Shown piece by piece: positions 32,409 through 44,320 of a DNA stretch of 64,000 nt. The stretch spans positions 1,091,001-1,155,000 of the forward strand of contig NC_006694.1 of assembly GCF_000091045.1 (NCBI RefSeq), in the 5' to 3' direction. A program made the position numbers and the translations under genes. Origin of the DNA: Cryptococcus deneoformans JEC21 (lineage: Eukaryota; Basidiomycota; Tremellomycetes; Tremellales; Cryptococcaceae). The notes under the pieces were generated by a model that saw only the letters and a list, made by a program, of their open reading frames with translations, made no database searches and was not told the DNA's origin. Within the stretch, counting starts at the first letter, position 1. Each line of letters starts with the position of its first letter.

Positions 32409-34332
32409 TTATGAATCTATCTTCATCCTTTCCCGCAACCTGCCCGCCCATTTGGACCCTCCAGCACCAACCCCAGCGATGTTTGCGCCCGCTCCCAAAC
32501 CGGCGAATCCGGAATTCGGCTTTTGCGGGGGTGTCATTCTAGTAGATCCTCTTGCACCCACCGTGGTGGCATTCCCCATTTCATTATCCACTGTCGTCGA
32601 TGACCCCTTCTTTCTCCCAGTGGGCGCCGGTGCCAACCCACCCTTAGGTATAATCGGTCTGTCTTTCGGGTGGGTGACTGGTAAGTACACTGAATCGGTT
32701 CTCGCTGTCTCCGGCATGATTGGGATATCTGGTGGGCTGTCACTCCTCGGAGTCCTAGATTGCGAAGGATGGGAAAGCCACGATGCCTGGAAGGCGTTTG
32801 ATGATCGTTTTGAGACTGAAACTTTTTTGGCTGGCGGCATAGGACGTGAGGCTGGGTTTATTGTCTTGCTGTTGGACCTTACCTTTGAGCCACCGCCCAA
32901 CAGGTGTGTGATCTCGTCTCCCAAAGAATTTTCGGAATTGTCTGTTTCTGTACGCTGAGGTTGAGGTCGAGGTCGGATCGTATCCATCGTTGCGTTCTTT
33001 CTTGGATATATCTGCCTCGTATTCTGCTTATTCCTCTGGATAGTATCAAGCGATCCACCGTGATAGGCTGTTTGGCAATAGGTCTTCCTTTTCGGTGGAG
33101 AGGCCGAGCTGCTGGATGTGGAGCTGGAATGACTCATCTCAGGATGATCTACTGCGGGTACGATTAATTCACCTAACCCGTCTAATCTCATTAGCTAATT
33201 AGCTCAAACCATAGTTCATTAGAAGAAGAAGAAAAAGCTTACCATTTCTACCTTTCCTATCCCGCCTTCCCCAATTCGTTGTCTCAATTTCTTTATTTGC
33301 TCTCTCAATCTCCATGTTTGCCTCTTTCACCTTATTCCGACGTACCTTCTCTAACTTCTCCTCTTCCTCTAGTTGTTTTTTCAGCTTGACTTTGGCCTCC
33401 ACATACTTTAACCGCACAGCCGCTTTTTTCATCGAGTTGTACGACGAAAAGACAGAGTCACGGAAAGTATCTCTTTTGCGTCGCCTGTCTTGTGGTATGG
33501 GAGGGGCGGGTGGCGCTGGATGCTGAGGATGATCATGAGAAGGCAGAGGTGGTCGGTCGTAGTACGGTTCGTAAGAATACTCCCTCCAATACCGATCACT
33601 CCTTATTCTATCCCTATCCCTTTCACGCCATTGATGCCGACGGGGATAGTAGGTCTCATCCGAATAATCGGTCTCTGTTATACTCTCACTCTCACTTCTT
33701 CGTCGTCGATGTCCAAATCCATCCCTTCCTTTTCGCTGTCTTCGCCTCCTTCTCCTCACTTTCCGTCTTCTCGTCCTTGAAGGACGAATTGTACCTCCAT
33801 CACTAATCGAATCGTCGCTCTCACTCCCGGTCTCTGTTTCTGTTTCGCTATCTGACCACATCTCACTATCGCTTTCACTTTCTTCCTTCTTCTTCTTTCC
33901 CTTCCTCTTGCCCTTTGCCCTTTCCCTCATTCGATCAACCAACTCCTTCTCTTTCTCATTCTCTATCCTTTTCCTTTCCCTCTCCTCAATCTCTTCCTTC
34001 TTCTTTGCCTCTTCGACTTTTACTTTTTTCCGGTGACGCCACCATAACCATACCCCCACTACCAGCACGAGCAAAGCGCCGAGAATGAGGGCGAGGAGCT
34101 GCCACCATGAGAGGTGGGTGGTAGCCACTGCTTTGGCGAGGATGCTTGTTGATGTTGCGGAAGAGGAAGAGGAGGGAAGGGTTTCGGTAACGTAGACCCG
34201 TCGATTGAGGAGGTTCGCTGTAGGGTATTCTGATTGTGTGGATGAGATATTTGCGAGAGACATGGAGTTTTGGCTTGGATCGGGGGTAGGATCGGGAAGA
34301 AGCCGGGAGGGGGATAGTGCGATGGGAGCCAT
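32409..34332 (-). CDS. Single-pass membrane protein with long Arg/Glu/Ser-rich cytosolic tail
   Basis: Function not recognised. Two exons (33243-34332 and 32409-33181) total 1863 bases, 620 aa. The N-terminal 75 residues are Ser/Thr-rich. One strong membrane helix is present (WWQLLALILGALLVLVVGVWLWW, two runs, about 76-98), followed at once by RHRKKVKVEEAKKK, a positive stop-transfer stretch that places the tail in the cytosol. The tail has KRKGKKKK, Asp/Glu/Ser blocks, an Arg/Tyr-rich block (DRYWREYSYEPYYDRPP), a coiled coil (VRLKYVEAKVKLKKQLEEEEKL) and a disordered basic C-terminus. The intron (33182-33242) acceptor is chosen so that RN-DGLGELIV stays in frame. The type of protein recalls fungal Mid2/Wsc-like or Axl2-like anchors, but no ectodomain family is seen. 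Confidence 0.8.
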
Positions 34333-34405
34333 CTATACCCATTGTGAGTTTTTTTTTACGAAGCCTTCGTCTTGGACGTCTAGCTCATAAGTCAATTCTT
34401 GTGCT

Positions 34406-34630
34406 ATGAGTAGTGCCCAACAAGTCCTAGCAGCCAAATCTATTCGAGACGCTGCTGGTTGGATCTCTGTATGGAAACGATTGCACAACGACAAAATTAC
34501 TAAGTTCAGAGATGACACTTTGAAAAATGGCAAACCCAACAGCTTAACGATCACGAAGACTTCCTTACCCTCCCTTTCCATCCCTCCAGCCATCCTTGCA
34601 AGCCTTGAACATCAACTCTCCTTCCTTTAA
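34406..34630 (+). CDS. Small hypothetical protein, 74 aa
   Basis: An uninterrupted frame from ATG 34406 to TAA, beginning 74 bases from the divergent membrane-protein start. The composition is protein-like, with an amphipathic SIRDAAGWISVWKRLHNDKITKFRDD segment (written here as one predicted helix, about residues 12-37) and no low complexity. No family is recognised. It may be a separate small gene or the first exon of a longer one; no good donor was found before the stop. Confidence 0.4.
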   Translation: MSSAQQVLAAKSIRDAAGWISVWKRLHNDKITKFRDDTLKNGKPNSLTITKTSLPSLSIPPAILASLEHQLSFL

Positions 34631-34785
34631 GTTTAGTCCTCCTTCTAGAAGAAAGGAAGTACTCTTTCGTGGTTGATGGTTGGTAGAGAATCTGCCTCGA
34701 CTTTCCGTCCATTCAGATCGAGCTTTAACACCATTACACATCCTGTTGAGCCGCTGTCTGACTGCAAGGGCATATCTCGCTTTTA

Positions 34786-35677
34786 ATGAAGTACAAAGGC
34801 AGTAACCCCTTTCAGACTTCTCTCTACATAACCAGCCTACCACCTGGTATCCGACCTGCTCATTTGAACCGAATACTCGCTCACCCACCAAGACCACTTG
34901 GGAAAAGAAGAAGGAAGCGCGATACCGGGGTTGAATTGTATGTTTTACCCCTCTTTGCATTTCTAGCCCATGCTTCGTTCGGTGGGCTCATGGACTGGTA
35001 GAATTCAAATATACACAATCCCCAAGAAGCCCAAAAGACGATATCTTCCCAAATCGAGGTCAACGCAACCCACTGGTCTTCTAGATCCAAGACACTCTCC
35101 CCCTCAAGCTATCGAACGCGTAGTCTCACTGCTTCGTACCATCCTTTGTATACCACACGCACCGGATCTGGGACCACAACGTCCGGCCACTTCAACAGAA
35201 GAAGGTTCACTGAAGTCTCAGCTGTCGATATCATCTCCTTTACCGTCAGGTGTAGGCGATAGAAATGGAACTGGGACAGAGGTTGTAGTTGAAAGAGAAC
35301 TTGGTGAAGGGGAGCTTAATGAGGACGAAAATGACCAGACAACAATGGTTGACGAAGATGAGAACGTAATGGATCAGAAGCAGGAAGCTGACGGCGAGGA
35401 GACTGTGGGGTATATCCATTTTTGCTGCGAGCAGCATAGTGAGTTTTCCTTCTGCCCATCTATCTCGTACAATTGTGCGCTGACACCCATCTGCCTCCTT
35501 CTGCTTTTCCCTATGTCAGTGTACCTCGGCAAACGTATCCTTCGTCACGTTACGATAGATGGCTACCGACCAAAAGTCAGAACGAGGAGGTTTAATGTTG
35601 GTATTCTCAGACATTGGGCGAGACCGATAGGAAGGATTACAACAAATGTGGACAGGAAAGACAAACATAAACCATGA
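34786..35677 (+). CDS. Hypothetical protein of about 248 aa
   Basis: Family not recognised. Exons 34786-34937, 35002-35438 and 35520-35677 sum to 747 bases (248 aa). The first 50 residues contain SLYITSLPPGIRPAHLNRIL, which looks like the first strand and helix of an RNA-binding or related alpha-beta fold, then a basic GKRRRKRD run. The middle is acidic and low complexity (ELNEDENDQTTMVDEDENV). The C-terminus is Arg-rich (RPKVRTRRFNVGILRHW). Splice sites are GT-AG. The second intron (35439-35519) is 81 bases, a multiple of three without stop, so its retention would be in frame. It could be a mitochondrial or RNA-associated protein; that is only a guess. Confidence 0.55.
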
Positions 35678-35947
35678 TGTAAGGACAAACGTTCACCAAG
35701 GCGAGGTCACTTTTGCCACCTTCAAACTTGTCACTATCTTCCGCATGTTGTATCTATATTATCGTATCATAAAACAGATACCAGATTCATTGTAAAAATA
35801 TGGAAGTAGATAAACTTTCTTGATCGAGGCCAGATTATCCAATATCACAACTGGTGTGCATAAAATCCAAGTAACTTTACCTAAACAGTATTTATCATCC
35901 ATCACTCGCGATCACTTGTTGGCCGGAGAGAAGAAATAAGTCCTGGA

Positions 35948-36290
35948 CTACTCCTCTTCATCATCACTATTATCACCAACACCAGCAAGAGCAAGCCGCT
36001 CCGCATCAAAACCACTGAATTCTTTGTCGTCACTAAAGGGTCACATAGGAGTCGAGCTTGCTGGCTTCAGAAGCGATCGATTGGTACATTGGTATTGATT
36101 ATTATACCGTCTTTATGCCATACCGAGGTGCCAGACGGTGGTAGTGTATGCCAATCGGCTTCCAGTCCAATGGCAACCTCAAATGTGATTCTGCGGATCG
36201 AACCTTCGGAATTGGATTTGACACCTGTGTTGTTGGGAATCAAACTTGCTTCTGAAGGGTATGTTTATGCGGGCTTCTTTTGGTCGTGAA
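35948..36290 (-). pseudogene. Possible gene remnant or isolated C-terminal exon
   Basis: On the minus strand a short frame ending at the TAG 35948-35950 reads EFSGFDAERLALAGVG followed by an acidic DNSDDEEE tail, a typical protein C-terminus. It is preceded by a good acceptor (cctttag). Upstream, 36070-36270 is open in a different frame (IRRITFEVAIGLEADWH) but ends in a stop with no matching donor. No start codon or complete gene can be built. A decayed gene is the simplest reading; an unrecognised short gene is possible. Confidence 0.3.
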
Positions 36291-36599
36291 CGCAAGTGCA
36301 GTGAGTATCAAAAGAGCAAAAAAGACGATCTTCGTATCAGCCTGGTTCGCTCGTTGAGAAACTGAAAGGATGAAGGATGTTTTCCGGTTGAAAATAACTA
36401 ATTGCGGGGATAATTAAGGGGGCGATAATTGATTTATTAACAAAATCCACTAAAAAGCAGCTTTTGGAATCAACAACTCGATCGGCATGACGTTGCCGTT
36501 CCGCCGGAAGGCAGGTGGGCTGCGTGCTCAGGATCGCGGAGGAATTGTGTGTCGCTATCAGGACTCGTCGTACTGTTTCAATCTTCAGCACAAATCGCC

Positions 36600-38003
36600 A
36601 TGCCTGCAAAGAAACTGCCTCCCTATCACCCTTCTCAGCCTGAGCCGGACATTGCTCCATTCGACATTTCGACCGCTGTAGATGCAGAGCACGACAAGCC
36701 CGCTGGTGACGATGAACTTCTGCCCAAAGTGAGCCGCATGGTGTCTCACGGAATGACGGGGGCTAAAGATCTTCGTATAGATACCCAAGGATGCCAACGA
36801 CAAGACTGTAGTATTTCCGCCTCTTATCTTGGGATGCTCCACATTTGGCTACGGGATATATGCCGACGACGATAATGTCCGGTCGTCTATGCCATTACGG
36901 GTTGTGCGATTGGCTTTGCGCAGCGGTATGAACGCCTTTGACACTGGTGAGTGTTCTATGGTTCGTCTATCCGTTGCGAGGAGCTGAATTTAGCTTAGCA
37001 CCATGGTACCATCCATCAGAAATCATCCTCGGCAACGCGCTTGCCGCGTTAGATTATCCTCGCGGATCATACCATATCATCACCAAAGTTGGTAAATACG
37101 GACCCAACTCGTCTGATCATATGTATAGTCCCGAAGTTGTCCAAGCTAGTGTGGAAAGAAGTTTGCGAAGGCTGAGGACTGATTATCTCGATGCTGTTTG
37201 TGAGTTTTCCCTTCTCTGAAGCAGTTGAGTACCGGAAGATAGATAAGCTAATAATTATAGACCTGCACGATGTAGAATATGCTTTACCCGGCCCATCATA
37301 CGAAGGTGACCCTGTATCTCTTCTTTCCACCATCTTATCCCAGCCTCCGGTACCTACCGCCGAAGAACTCAAGATCTTAGACGGCATTGGCGCCCTTCGC
37401 AAGCTCCAAACCACGGGCCATATCATACTCGTTGGTATCGCCGGTTACCCTCTGCCTATCCTCCTTCGTCTCGCTCTTCTCGTACTCCATAGTACCCGAA
37501 AACCGCTCGATGTCGTCCAGACGTACGCTCATCATACCCTGCAGAATGATGCGCTCCAACAAGGCTATCTACAAGCTCTGGCGGAGAAAGCGGGTGTGAG
37601 GCAGATAGTGAGCGCTTCACCCCTTGCTATGGGTCTCCTCACCACTTCAGGTGGACCTGGTTGGCATCCAGCGAAGGACTATCCAGAGTTGTTCAATGCT
37701 ACCCGGGCAGCGGTGGAGTTGTGTAAAGAAAAAGGGACGAAGCTAGAAGACGTAGCGCTTTCGTTTGGATATCGTCCACTGAGCCAGCCAAACGGTAGAC
37801 GGGTGCCGATCGTGGTGGGATGTAAAGATTTGCAAGAGATGAAGGAGACGGTGAGAAGATGGAAAGAGGTAAATCCAGCCCAAGGGGGCGAAGGGGGGCT
37901 GGAGAAGAAGGAACTGGAGGAGGAGGTGAAGAAGTTGTTTACGGAGAAGGGGGTACAGGGGTGGAGCTGGGCTTGCCCGAGTGAAGCACAAAGGGCTGGA
38001 TAG
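36600..38003 (+). CDS. Aldo-keto reductase, D-arabinose 1-dehydrogenase (Ara2)-like
   Basis: Cytosolic NAD(P)-dependent sugar dehydrogenase of the type that oxidises D-arabinose in erythroascorbate synthesis. Four exons: 36600-36728, 36781-36946, 36999-37199, 37261-38003; 1239 bases, 412 aa. The catalytic tetrad is visible: D97 (NAFDT), Y102 (PWYHPSE), K128 (IITKVGKYG) and H168 (YLHDVEY). The order and the PLILGCSTFGYGIY start match the Ara2/L-galactose dehydrogenase subgroup. The C-terminal half is longer than in classic AKRs, as in Ara2. Intron 2 passes over a tttag just after the branch point and uses cttag at 36998. The exact sugar substrate is inferred from subgroup resemblance. Confidence 0.85.
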
Positions 38004-38747
38004 GGTCCTGTCTGGTGTCTGCAAACGAGAATTAGTAATGAAAAATGGGTTTTGCATATCTCAATGCATAACAGATTGATGGGATGCGTCGCAAAGGTAT
38101 CTTTTCATCGAGCAGTTGAAATGAAGATGGTTGTAAACGCGCTTTGATCTTTACAACATGTGTCTTATGTAACCTTTGCGATTGAATTGGAAAAGGAGAA
38201 AGTATCTTATGCTGAACTAGACCCGTCGGGGCAGTCTACGCGAATCTAATGGCTACAATTGATTATCATGAGCGCCCCTATAACTGGCGACGCAAGGAAG
38301 ATCATACTTGTCTCGAGACGCAATAGCATGCTTTTTTGGTATTGTTCTCAAGTAATCGAAGCTCGTTGCTAAGAGAAGAGGGAGAAGGGGACTGTCGGAT
38401 TACTTTGGGTATCAGGCGAGAAGGCGTAGTCGGGATGGTGTAAGTGGCCCTGAGCATCTGTTGGGGTCGTCGCTGGATACGAGGGCACATATACTAACCA
38501 AGATTCGTCTGCGGTGGGTGGGAAGCAAGCAGGAAGCGGAAGAGAGATTAGATAGAGATGCACCCCGGCCATATACTACAAGTCCCCTGGGACTGTAATT
38601 AAGGTGGTTATTTATCATCGGGCGCCGGTCACACACATGCTGTGCCTTGTGCCGATCCTCGAAAGTCTCGAACATCCACCATCTCAAAATCCGGCGTTCC
38701 ATTCTCATTCTCATCTTTTAACGCCGTTTCTTTCCCATTTTCACGCC
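38004..38747. other. Intergenic region
   Basis: About 740 bases between two plus-strand genes. Short frames on both strands have no recognisable content. No RNA gene seen. Confidence 0.4.
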
Positions 38748-39137
38748 ATGTCGCCACAGTCCATCCTCGTCTCCTACAACCTCTGTCCTCCAGCCGAAAC
38801 ACCGCAGCCCACGGCAGGCCCATCCTCTCAGCCAGTACCGTCTTCTGCAACCTTTTCTTTCCCTATTCCTCCGCCGTCTCTCAAGACCAAAGCATCCACA
38901 TTATCAGCAACGACGCAATACTACACCTCTGCCTCCGCGGCTCTCCTGGCTGCGCAGGCGACGCTTAATGAGAAGCTGACATACTGGAAAGACGCTATTG
39001 GAGACAAGGAAAAAGCAAAAGAGGACGTTGGAGCAGTAGGGTTTGGTAGGGGAAAAGCGATGATGATGAGCAATGAGGTTATTGGAGAAATGAAGAATGG
39101 ACAGGAACAAGAAGAAAGTTCGGAGGAAGAGGAATAG
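38748..39137 (+). CDS. Gon7-like EKC/KEOPS complex subunit
   Basis: Small intronless gene of 129 aa. The first strand SILVSYNLCPP, a Pro-rich link, FSFPIPPPS and a helical TSASAALLAAQATLNEKLTYWKD segment followed by an acidic Glu tail match the layout of fungal Gon7, an intrinsically flexible subunit of the KEOPS tRNA-t6A complex. Start: the ATG at 38748 follows a pyrimidine-rich leader; an in-frame frame upstream lacks protein-like composition. Assignment rests on layout and the short N-terminal pattern, so it is moderate. Confidence 0.6.
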   Translation: MSPQSILVSYNLCPPAETPQPTAGPSSQPVPSSATFSFPIPPPSLKTKASTLSATTQYYTSASAALLAAQATLNEKLTYWKDAIGDKEKAKEDVGAVGFGRGKAMMMSNEVIGEMKNGQEQEESSEEEE

Positions 39138-39908
39138 TAACACTATCATCTCGGTGTGTCGTTGGAGATTACATATGTACGTGGTACTTTCTCCGTTTCC
39201 CCTTTCTGGCTGCGACGCTGACTTACACTTGTGGTGACAGCAGAGACCAAAATCTCGGGCACGAGTGTTGGTGCATACCTCCCTGTTGTGCGGCGTTGTT
39301 GTTCATCGTTATTTCCCGAGACATAAACACGTCTAAAAGACTCGGGGCCGCAAAGGCAGGGAGTCGCAAAGAGCGGTACTAGACTTGCAGTTGATGTATT
39401 ATGTATCCTCAGTTGATCCTTTTCGTCGGTTTTATTAACTTCCAGTCTGCTGTTCTGGTCTGGTCATTTTTTTCGAGGTGCTGTAAAACCATTGTGGTTC
39501 ACCAGCATAACTCGAGACGAAAACCATAATCACAAAATCACGTTTTGGCATTTCCATTGCCTTACGACGTCTATGCAACACAGGATCACAAAGATCCATA
39601 TATGATGGCATTGGTATATATCAAAGTTGAGCGGCTGTTGCATTATTTATTTATGGTTATCTCGCTTTTCCGGCGGCGGGCATTACTCACCAGCAGCTTC
39701 GGTGACGACCAATTATTGCTCAAATTACAAAAATAATGACGTGGAAGATTTTGGGTTCGTTATGATCACATCTCCGGATTCGCTCGTTTCTCCCGTTGTC
39801 GAGCTTCCCCCCCATCTCAACCTTATAATTTATACTTGATAATCAAACTGCATAATCCATCCAACGAACAAAGCCACCATAAGCAGCAACCGATCCAAAC
39901 CCAAAGCA
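39138..39908. other. Intergenic region upstream of FCP1
   Basis: About 770 bases, no supported gene. Should hold the FCP1 promoter. Confidence 0.4.
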
Positions 39909-42900
39909 ATGTCAGACCCACCTACTCCACTAACCCTTCCGCCAACTCTGCCTTACCCCATCACACTTACTCGGCTGGTCGCCAGGCCGGGAGACAAGAT
40001 CAAGCGAGGTTCGAGATTGCTTGAATATACTTTCATGTCATCCGATCTAAAGGAAAAAGTTGCTAAACGTCGGTTACAAGGAGGAGGAATGGGGGAAATA
40101 GAGAACGAAAAGGAGAAGGATGACCTGAGTGGGACGTGGGAGAGTTTGATTGACGGTGATGTTGTAGAATGGAAAGGCGCGAAACCGGGGATGATTGTTG
40201 AGCGAAATCAAGCTAGGTTTGTGATTACCGCACAGAAAATGGGACATGGAGACGACCCATAACTGACTGCCCGTATAGTCAAATAATAGTGACGGTGCAA
40301 CAGGCTTGTTCGCATCCTGTCCAGTTGCATGGTTTGTGTGGTGTTTGTGGAGCTGATTTAACCGAGTACGTCCCTTGTCTCCTTCTCCGATTTCGAATTT
40401 ACGAGGAAGAATATTGATGGCGTTCACTCCAGGGATGATTATCTATCCAGACCGGTATCGAACCAAACTCAAGCTGGACCTTCCAGATACCCCGGCGGAT
40501 TCGAAATCGCGCACGACGCAATGGGCGTGACGGTATCCAAGAATGAAGCCCAGCGATTAGAAAACCTCACCCGAGATGCGCTTCTTTCGACTCGGCGGTT
40601 ATCGTTGATTGTGGATCTTGATCAGACCATTATTCATACGACTGTGGATCCTACTGTTGCCGAGTGGATGGATGAGATTCACCGTGAAGAGATGAAGGAT
40701 GCTCAGGAGAAGGCCAACGTTCCTACCGAAGAAGTGAAAGGCAAAGGGGAGGAGACGACGACTCCACCGGGATCCCCTGGCCCTGGTGCTTTGGGTATAA
40801 CAGTCGAATCACCAAAAGAAAAGAACCCAAACGCAGAAGCTTTAAGGGACGTAGCCAAGTTTCAAATCGCCGACGATTTGCCCCCGGGATATGTCAAGCT
40901 CAAGACCAAAACGACAAAGGGGCAAAACCCTCCAGAGTCGGAAGGGAGATGGTACTTTACCAAACCTCGACCGGGTCTGCAAAGGTTTTTGGATGAAATG
41001 TGTCAGCTATATGAGATGCATGTGTACACTATGGGTACGAGGACGTACGCGGATGCGATCGTCAAGGTTATTGATCCTGACGGCAAGATATTTGGAGGAA
41101 GGATTTTGAGTAGGGATGAGAGTGGAAGTAAGTTCTTTCTCTCGCGTTGTTTCGCTTGCATCTACTTTGCGCTAATAGGATACAAGGCTTCAGTTCGAAG
41201 AATTTGAAGAGGCTGTTCCCTACAGACACGAGTATGGTGGTCGTTATCGATGATAGGTCTGATGTCTGGGGCGACTGTCCCAACCTAGTAAAGGTTGTCC
41301 CTTGTACGTCATGCCTATTTCCACTTTTTGGCTATGTATATGTCCGCTAATGTAATCTGCCATTGTTTGATTTGTTTGACAGATGATTTTTTCTTGGGGA
41401 TAGGTGATATCAATTCATCTTTCCTTCCGACTAACAAGTCCACACCTCCCCCATCCGCCGCCACGACCGCCGCTACGACCGCTGCTGCCGCCTCTTCTTC
41501 CTCTGCGCCATTGTCTCCGTCTCTGTCTACGTCTCCATCCCCTCCCCCAACTTTGCCCCCCTCACCGCCCTCCGCTTCGTCTAACGCCTCCACACCGCCG
41601 CCAGTAACTCCATCCGAGGTATCAGCAGACCTCGAGCCGATTGAACGGGTCGAACCGGTTGAGCCTACAAGAGAAGAAGAGTTGATGATGCAAGCGAAAC
41701 TGTTGGACCAGCTTAGCACAAGTCGTCCTTTGGCGAGATTACAGGAAGAGTTGGAAAAGGAGGATTCCGAGGATGATGAATCTGGAGAGGGGCAAGGTGG
41801 AGAGGCTGCTGTTGCGGCTGAGGCTGAAACGGGAATGAAGAAAGTGACAGGGAAAGAGGAGGAGAAGGAGAAGGAACACGAGGAAAAGGCGGTGGCAAGT
41901 GTGAGAGACGACTCTCGAAAAGAACGGTCAAAATCCCCAAACAAGCATAGAAAGCCGTTATTGAATCCCAACGACTACGAACTTGTCCGGGTGGCGAATG
42001 TAAGTGATTTAATTCACCCATTATCTGGAACGGGAACAAAACACGGAAAAAAGATACTGATTGGCTGAATGACAACTCGATAGATATTGCAAGAGATTCA
42101 TAGTCGGTTTTATAAAGCTTTTGATGCGATTGACGGATGGGATCCAAAAAAGGCTTTACCCATGAGCTGTGATGTCGAGGTGCGTCCGAATTTATTCATT
42201 TAATATGAGTGTTGGAGTTGGTGTAGTAAAAAGGCTCATGGAACCTCCAACGCAGTTTATTATACCTGAGATGAAAGCCGAGGTTCTGGATGGGTGTAAT
42301 TTGGTTTTCTCGGGTATGATTCCTCGCGAAGCTAATCCTTCAACGTAAGCTTTATATCCTTTTTTCTTTTTTTCCGGAATCTACTTTCTAACTGATTCAT
42401 TTTCGTTTCCATTTCCCTCTTTTCTTCCTCGGTATGATGTTTTCAGTACTGCAATCTGGCAAACAGCCGAATCTTTCGGAGCACTAATAACCCCTTCCCT
42501 GACACCCCGCACGACGCACCTCGTGACCGCTTTGTTGAATACGGAGAAAACTTGGAGAGCAGGGAAGATGGAGGGTGTGAAGGTTGTTTGGGCAGAGTGG
42601 TTTTGGGATAGTGTGGCCCTGTGGGAGAGACAGGATGAAGAGAAATATATTGCGGGCAAGAAGGAGGGGACGGGTGATGCGGGGAAGGGAGTTGGGCCGG
42701 AAGGGGAAGCTGGAAACAGCGATAATCACAAGGACTTGAAGGAAGAAGACGAGGATGGAGAAGAGCATGAAGATATGAATGATGATACTCAGGTGGGTCA
42801 AGGGTGGGACGAAGAAGCCGAACGGGAGTGGGAAGAATTTATGGCAGGAGAGGATGATTGGTCGGATGGAGAAGGGAGTGTAGGGAGTAGGAAGAGCGTG

Positions 42901-43487
42901 AAGGGTGAGAGTGCCCCCTCTACGCCGAGTAAGAAGCGAGTGAGGTATGCGGATGAAGAATTATTACCCCTGGAGGAGTTTAAAGATCCGTCACCTACTG
43001 CGTAAGTCCCTTGTTGCTTTATTGCTTGTCTTCGTTCAGGATCCTGCCGGATCTTGGTATGGTTATGCGCAAAATTGGGAATTGACTAATGTCTGACTTT
43101 ATGGTATGTACAGGTCATCGGATGCTCCACCGAGTAAGAGGCATAAAGCATACCTTATTGAAGATACGACATCTGGGGAAGAACGGTCTGAGGAGAGCCG
43201 ATCTCAGCACAAGGACCATTGGACGTATGAGGCGGATGTTGAGAAGCATGACGAAAAGGCTGGTGATGAGGATGATGGTCGGAGTGTGGCAGAAAGCATG
43301 GAGGGTGCCGAGGGCGATGACGAATTTGCTCTATTGGTAAGCGTATTAAGTCGAAAGAAAAAAGCCTTGGAACTGTTTCGCTGATCATTTTGTCTGGCTT
43401 CAATAGCTTATGGACAGTTTAGCAAACGATGATGCCGATGGAGATGAAAATAGGGATGGAGATAGCGTTGTGGCGGGTGAGAAGTAA
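39909..43487 (+). CDS. FCP1: RNA polymerase II CTD phosphatase Fcp1
   Basis: Nuclear phosphatase that removes phosphate from Pol II CTD and recycles the enzyme. The N-terminal biotinyl-like domain (ITLTRLVARPGDKIKRGSRL) is followed by a zinc-like SHPVQLHGLCGVCG segment. The FCPH catalytic motif DLDQTIIHT (DxDxT at about 40614-40628) follows, then FTKPRPGLQRFL, YTMGTRTYAD and VVVIDDRSDVWG. A long Ser/Pro and acidic linker follows, then a BRCT domain (CNLVFSGMIPREA, ESFGALITPSLTPRTTHLV, VVWAEWFWDS at about 42280-42620) and an acidic C-terminal tail ending in AGEK. Introns are at about 40219-40278, 40367-40431, 41128-41189, 41302-41381, 42001-42083 and others downstream, all short. Every Fcp1 hallmark is intact. 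Confidence 0.93.
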
Positions 43488-44320
43488 TCTTCTTGAGTCT
43501 TTTATCATCAATTTGTCGTTGTACTGGTACTAGTTTGACACCCAAGGATATTTCATCATGGCATTAGCATTTGTATTTTATGCATAATGTTGTCGGGGGT
43601 ACTCTCGAATGAGTCTTTCATGAATGGAACAAGCCAGATAAGGATCATTTGGTGAGTAAGTCACGTGGCGCGGAGTCTTCTACATAGCAATGTAGTAACA
43701 TCTCGCCAGCATTCCTTCACTCAACAAGGCATTGAAAAGTAATTACTCTGTGTGGACAAGATGATTGGCGGATTGTAGGTTTCAGAAGATAGACTCTTCG
43801 CCGTGATTAAGTTATCATTATTTAACAAGCTGGAAAGCGCTTAACAGCCTTTGTTCTCAAGTTCGTCTTTCAGGCAAGGAGGGGACAGTACTATATCTTA
43901 AACTTTTTTGCACAAGCTGACTGACACATTCCTCACAATTATCACTCACCTCGATGCCCTACATTGGTCCGGGTCTGCGATTCTTCGCTATTCTAGGTTT
44001 TGATGAGCTTTATGCATGGGGAATCGTACCAATCGTATACTATGTGGAATGTATCACCACTAACGACCAAGGATAAATGATGCTACAAAAACAGAGGAAT
44101 GAGACAAGTGAAGGAAAAGGCCCAGAGGGTTGACAAAACAGCCTCGTACACGGTAATGACATTCTCCTTTTCCATCCTTCGATAGTGATGTCAGTCACGT
44201 CCACCCGATGCTCAATATGTAAAATTTCAAATCAAATCAAAGTAATGAAGGCGAACTATCGCCTATCAAGATGCTGTATCGTATGCTAAGTGTTTATAAA
44301 AGGCGTTAAATTAATAAGGG
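43488..44320. other. Convergent 3' intergenic region
   Basis: About 830 bases between the stops of FCP1 (+) and the Rho GEF (-). No ORF above 60 codons and no RNA gene is seen. Confidence 0.5.

Noticed and set aside
41315..41971. 218-codon minus-strand frame
   Set aside because: Antisense to the Ser/Pro and acidic linker of FCP1, where low complexity keeps several frames open.
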